Shown here piece after piece: positions 7,201 through 8,201 of a stretch of 8,201 bases of DNA. Made by a program: the position numbers and the translations under genes. The DNA lies in NCBI GenBank assembly GCA_005239945.1, contig SBAY01000212.1:1-8201 (forward strand). Reading direction: 5' to 3'. Origin of the DNA: Nitrospira sp. Lineage in GTDB: Bacteria > UBA9089 > CG2-30-40-21 > SBAY01. The notes beneath the pieces were generated by a model. That model saw nothing but the letters and a program-made list of their open reading frames with translations, made no database searches and was not told where the DNA came from. Positions within the stretch are counted from its first letter, which is position 1. Each line of letters starts with the position of its first letter.

Positions 7201-8201
7201 ATGCGTTTGGCAATTTAGTGGAGATTGCCGGCACAACCGCAGAATTATCCGTCATAGGTACCGGCACATTAGATATTTATGTCGGCACGACCAATGACCA
7301 GGGTAAGATACAGGCAGTTTTTACTGCCTCAAGCCTAGTTGGTACTGAATCATTCATTCAGGTAGTCTCGGTTTATGGCACACAAACCTCGGGCACAATT
7401 ACAACCTTACATGGTTCGTTAGACCATTTTGTCTTTGAACCAATCCCAGAATATGGCACTATGGGTATTGATTTTACCATTACTATTCGTGCAGAGGATT
7501 TTGCCAGCAACACCGTAACCGATTATAATGGTTCGGCGACATTAGTGGTTTATCAAGAGGGGACGCCGGTGGGCACTATTTCACCTAATGAGCTCAAATT
7601 TGTAAATGGTACTTACACGGGAACGGTAACGATTACTTTAGTTAGCGGCACTTTAACCATTTCGGTTTATGGGGATGGCAAATCTGGAACGAGTAGCCCA
7701 ATTAATATTATTTCCACAGGACCAGACCACTTTGAGATTGGTGTTAGTGGGACACAGACGGCAGGGGTTGATTTCCCCATAACGATTATTGCCAGGAATA
7801 TAACTAATGGCACATTGACAGAATTTGTTGGCACTGTGAGTTTGTATTCCTCAATTGGGACGGTAGCGATTAAGGAAAATGGGAATGCGAATGTTACCGG
7901 GACATTTTCCGAAGGCATCTGGTCAGGAACTATTTCCCTCAGTCAATCTGGAACAGGGTTTATTACGGCTACTTGCACTACCGGGGCCTATGGCACAAGT
8001 AACCTGTTTACCGTTGAGCCGGGCACGCTAAGTTATATTATCGTAGAGCCGGCTATAGCCATGCTGACTGTTGGTGGGACACGGACATTCACGGCAACAG
8101 GTTATGATATTTTTTACAACACGATACCAGGGCTTTCATTTACATGGCAATCAGCCATTGGCAGTGTCAATCCGACCGCCGGCACACAAACCCTGTTTAG
8201 C
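1251..8201 (+). CDS. Giant secreted beta-helix / Fn3 / tandem Ig-like repeat protein (adhesin-like), 3' end beyond window
   Basis: An uninterrupted frame of 2317 codons runs from ATG 1251 to the window edge. Residues 1-30 form a signal peptide: KYKTMKEKW, then a hydrophobic core LLMAIFIPAFA, with likely cleavage after AFA-28 or AQA-30. Residues about 40-500 are a right-handed parallel beta-helix, 503-607 and 608-714 are Fn3-like, and 715 onward are at least 17 Ig-like modules of about 85-110 residues rich in Thr, Gly, Ala, Ser and Val. No catalytic motif is visible. The family resemblance is to surface or secreted adhesin-like proteins whose Ig-like modules form a long stalk. Where it is anchored cannot be seen because the C-terminus is missing; by analogy with the gene upstream it may end in a YPNP/FlgD-like tail (inference). 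A strong promoter lies directly upstream, so it is probably transcribed alone. Unusual points are a G8 tract, a heptamer microsatellite, and a duplicated X-Y-Z block. The start at 1251 was chosen for the promoter and weak ribosome binding site; Met-7 (1269) would leave a shorter signal peptide. Confidence 0.93.
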   Translation, partial: MMKYKTMKEKWQILCGSLLMAIFIPAFAQATTTVSGIVVAAGGTATWTLTDSPYIATGTIEVKGTLTIEPGVQVRFGSATEMKIGSSGTLIAEGTPNGTITFTSHQDVHTKGYWKYIYFDSECVHTSIFKYCHIEYGGGGGGGNIYCETMSSINLTPFILSTCTISYSSANGVCYADYDLIAEIYDCNIKGNEGYPVIVGPMFKMKGNIFSGNISEKIKILPCTYGFKQDITWYNQGIPYLISGSSDLLIGGASGAGTLTIEPGVTVQFEEGRSIGVSDTTLSGCLQAKGTQGAYITFTSSKLIPNLGDWGYIKFDELSQNSCLEYCKIEYAGNNSVGAQPAVWCAGSSPKIDHVDILNVYSHGIMCFQSGGGIPASPTITFSTIIAGTTSSYAATSSAIYSSDSCPFIGSSTLMKSNYGIYNYISGSYGTPTPTIINSNIIGNTKYGVFNNCPSWSVGTISATYNWWGSSTGPFHPGVYEGGGDRVSDCVEYDHWIGTDKISPEAITTLKIKSDGVEAGTVSLEWSPTGDDYTVGTPTYYVIHYATFTIGTEGAWNKAPGSITVFGDLRECAVSSLNANTLYYFSIRAVDEANNRSTLSNCVGTKTKAAFTAPIIGGVQNGNQCVILNIQNIDYSDVGFWVYYGSQTGVSYDTYDGYWDAGIVSGNGGATDTTSLMLSNGKLYYFVAYASDPGNRGNKSKWSEKSKEVIGSPTALSTVTITGAAEVTVGGSATYSAQGFGSFGEPMQYLNYTFSLEPQSLGSLSTPGCQVREGSATFIFTAGTKTSIGTLTVQVTDGQATVTAKLVITLRAGTLTTVWIVDKSGNPVLAATTTAGGSLFFIGSGTDTYGNPVSPDQNYFWQTTVGTLTPTSETSTTLIGTRATTGTLTLTVAGTQTSIIVTILPTATTKFIFGEISSPKNINVPFEIILNSADEFDNLTVDAIITGTADLTISGSATSYAMIGLTAGFGTKSISINLPGSYIIYARGTFTQVIEGTSNPFFVEPGQPTQFIFSLPTTTTYVSAAGTTTITAYLADAGGYRVGTAGVECTLSIIGGTGTLGSLTTVTDENGQISTTCQVGTLAGSQIQVVITTTAFNGITGTSSPIITQSGSVVRFEFDKIGTQTVGVTFQIKITVRDDFGNIAAGFTSAATLTDTSNTIYPTATTNFTGGIWQGTVTITKAGTTAITSHFSLPTSHLISGTSNPFNVTPGPLAHINLIPDYATTTIEGTISFTCQGVDVYGNKIEGLTYNWESLYGTFIPTTGTSTIFTAGTLATTGTISVWAYTLESGTITAIATVTTLPGTLTFLSIFPLPATMTAGGTLTLTATGYDAYWNQLPTITCTWQTNIGTITYELPGTTAFLSATRAGTWIATATADGVATVTTIQVFAGSLHHFEFSAILDTIAGQNFTFDVDPKDQFGNATDDVTIVLGTSYKGGSVDWDGTFSSANSFLGSFTIVGTYNIIAKDYLTGTIWGTSNTFSITPATDTARFNIDLGTTSVPVAGTTSVMIKLEDVYGNALEIAGTTAELFVIGTGTLDIYFGTTNSQGIIEAVFTASSQLGTESFIQIVSVYGTQTSGTITTIVGGLNYIIIDPATVTLTVSSTKTFTAKGYDQFDNLIPELVFNWSYTVGSVSQVLGTETEFYAGTQAGIGSLTASYNTHSSYATITVVHGSATSLLISPIGTITTAGNQVVYEVMAMDNYGNTWTVTAETVFATDDPWGTMTNGQEIYTAGQVGTWTIAGTHTDSDVATSTYVVVEPGTLTFISIIPSPVTMTAGGTLTLTAIGYDAYGNQLPTITCTWQTNIGTITYESPGTTAFLFATMTGTGRATATINGIATSTTITVEHAPLHHFDFDYIGTQTADAGITFTAYARDEWNNLVNTYGGCNWLFMSKDGEVTHLEWSSSHSQDFNFSGGVLGPLTEEALEKSYNEVFIFTHKKDDETKRGTSNTFAVLPGPPAKFTVNLGTTSLPIGATISVMIQLTDAFGNLVEIAGTTAELSVIGTGTLDIYVGTTNDQGKIQAVFTASSLVGTESFIQVVSVYGTQTSGTITTLHGSLDHFVFEPIPEYGTMGIDFTITIRAEDFASNTVTDYNGSATLVVYQEGTPVGTISPNELKFVNGTYTGTVTITLVSGTLTISVYGDGKSGTSSPINIISTGPDHFEIGVSGTQTAGVDFPITIIARNITNGTLTEFVGTVSLYSSIGTVAIKENGNANVTGTFSEGIWSGTISLSQSGTGFITATCTTGAYGTSNLFTVEPGTLSYIIVEPAIAMLTVGGTRTFTATGYDIFYNTIPGLSFTWQSAIGSVNPTAGTQTLFS
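1659..1679 (+). repeat. G-rich tract encoding seven consecutive glycines
   Basis: Seven glycine codons in a row (residues 137-143) directly follow the first CHIEY motif. At the matching place in the second helix module the sequence is IEYAGNN, so the glycine run is an expansion peculiar to copy one. The DNA contains runs of G5 separated by single A residues. Confidence 0.85.
2361..2368 (+). repeat. G8 homopolymer inside the coding region
   Basis: Eight consecutive G bases encode GGG GGG GG(T) after CAA TCA. The frame is open on both sides at this length. A change of one base would cause early termination of the giant protein. Tracts of this type in surface-protein genes are classic slippage sites in other bacteria; whether it varies here is unknown, and read error in a homopolymer is the main alternative. 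Confidence 0.85.
2757..3389 (+). other. Two Fn3-like domains linking the helix to the Ig-like array
   Basis: Residues 503-607 have the Fn3 pattern: a Val-Ser-Leu-Glu-Trp strand (VSLEW), the YYVIHYAT strand, and LNANTLYYFSIRAVDEANNRS near the end, with the classical Tyr/Phe-x-hydrophobic-Arg-Ala-Val-Asp motif. Residues 608-714 look like a diverged second copy (GFWVYYGSQTG, then NGKLYYFVAYASDPGNRG). Fn3 domains in bacterial secreted proteins act as spacers or carbohydrate-proximal linkers; which applies here cannot be told. Confidence 0.72.
4812..4844 (+). repeat. Heptamer microsatellite (acttctc)n within a Y module
   Basis: Units are acttctc (4812-4818), acttctc (4819-4825), acttcct (4826-4832), acttctc (4833-4839) and a partial actt(g) (4840-4844). 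They are translated as TSHFSLP then TSHL. In other Y modules the segment between this strand and the GTSN motif is about 8 residues; here it is 12, consistent with expansion of the repeat. Because 7 is not a multiple of 3, gain or loss of single units would shift the frame. Confidence 0.85.
5196..5346 (+). repeat. Long direct repeat, copy 1 (X-module core)
   Basis: It aligns without gaps to 6567-6717 at an offset of 1371 nt, with 12 differences in 151 positions by eye count. From 5235 onward only 4 of 112 positions differ. It encodes MTAGGTLTLTATGYDAYWNQ and the following TCTWQTNIGTITYE segment. The Trp of YDAYWNQ replaces the Gly seen in copy 2. Confidence 0.9.
5811..5993 (+). repeat. Direct repeat, copy 1 (Z-module core)
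   Basis: It aligns without gaps to 7221-7403 at an offset of 1410 nt, with 33 differences in 183 positions by eye count, most of them synonymous. The first 27 bases are identical. It encodes EIAGTTAELFVIGTGTLDIY and, after a linker, GTESFIQIVSVYGTQTSG. Confidence 0.85.
6567..6717 (+). repeat. Long direct repeat, copy 2 (X-module core)
   Basis: This is the counterpart of 5196-5346. It encodes MTAGGTLTLTAIGYDAYGNQ and the same TCTWQTNIGTITYE segment. The differences cluster in the first 40 bases, suggesting recent duplication or gene conversion with a border near 6606. Confidence 0.9.
7221..7403 (+). repeat. Direct repeat, copy 2 (Z-module core)
   Basis: This is the counterpart of 5811-5993, encoding EIAGTTAELSVIGTGTLDIY and GTESFIQVVSVYGTQTSG. 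Weaker similarity continues upstream to about 7143 (LGTTS, matching 5733). The larger offset compared with the X copies (1410 against 1371) reflects the longer Y module between X and Z in the second block. Confidence 0.85.

Larger units (their letters stand above)
3393..8201 (+). other. Array of at least 17 Ig-like modules of three types (X, Y, Z)
   Basis: Module starts (nt), read by eye: X 3393, X 3690, Y 3972, Z 4269, Y 4584, X 4884, X 5160, Y 5418, Z 5703, X 6006, X 6267, X 6531, Y 6789, Z 7119, Y 7413, Y 7716, X 8025 (cut). X modules carry TxTAGG...GYDxxxN...W followed by FxAGT. Y modules begin with a HFxF-like strand, have FxxxIxAxDxxGN, and end GTSNxFxVxPG. Z modules begin with an LGTTS-like strand and a DxxGN turn, then GTxxxxTDxxGxxxxxF/C and resemble invasin-type (Big_1-like) domains. 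Neighbouring modules abut directly, usually at a Pro-Gly or His-Gly junction. Borders are approximate (a few residues), and assignment to named Pfam families is inference. Confidence 0.75.

Overview
The window looks like AT-rich bacterial DNA from a poorly characterised lineage. Two observations point to the kind of uncultured candidate-phylum bacterium that carries large sets of secreted, repeat-built proteins. One is a C-terminal YPNP / FlgD-Ig or Por-secretion-like tail on the first gene. The other is a giant secreted protein made of a parallel beta-helix, Fn3-like domains and many Gly-Thr-rich Ig-like modules. I cannot name the taxon from sequence alone. All genuine coding capacity is on the + strand; the open frames on the - strand over the second gene are by-products of its repetitive composition.

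Layout: (1) 50-914 is a broken gene with a beta-propeller-like N-terminal piece and a YPNP/FlgD-like C-terminal tail. It is interrupted at 250-407 by a small non-coding element with 14-15 bp inverted ends, apparently flanked by a 5-bp duplication (actac). Deleting exactly 163 nt (element plus one copy of the duplication) joins the two halves into one 233-codon reading frame. (2) 915-1250 is intergenic. It contains a second, different inverted-repeat element (962-1130, 18-bp perfect ends) and a near-consensus sigma70-type promoter (TTGACA, 17 nt, TATTAT at 1201-1229). (3) From 1251 to the end of the window runs a single open frame of 2317 codons with no stop, cut off by the window edge. I translated it by eye throughout.

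The giant protein has, in order: a signal peptide; a right-handed parallel beta-helix built from two related modules and closed by an NWWG...GDRVSD-type end motif; two Fn3-like domains; and at least 17 tandem Ig-like modules. The modules fall into three recurring types that I label X, Y and Z, in the order X X Y Z Y X X Y Z X X X Y Z Y Y X(partial). An X-Y-Z block has been duplicated at a distance of about 1.4 kb, with near-identical X parts, similar Z parts and strongly diverged Y parts. The reading frame also contains a G8 homopolymer and a 7-bp microsatellite, either of which would shift the frame if it changed by one unit. The protein is best described as a surface or secreted, adhesin-like or stalk-like protein; no enzymatic function can be assigned.

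The two genes appear to be independent transcription units rather than an operon, since the second has its own promoter. They are linked only by class: both look exported. The most unusual things here are the element-disrupted gene with a reconstructable ancestral frame, and the mosaic, potentially phase-variable giant repeat protein.
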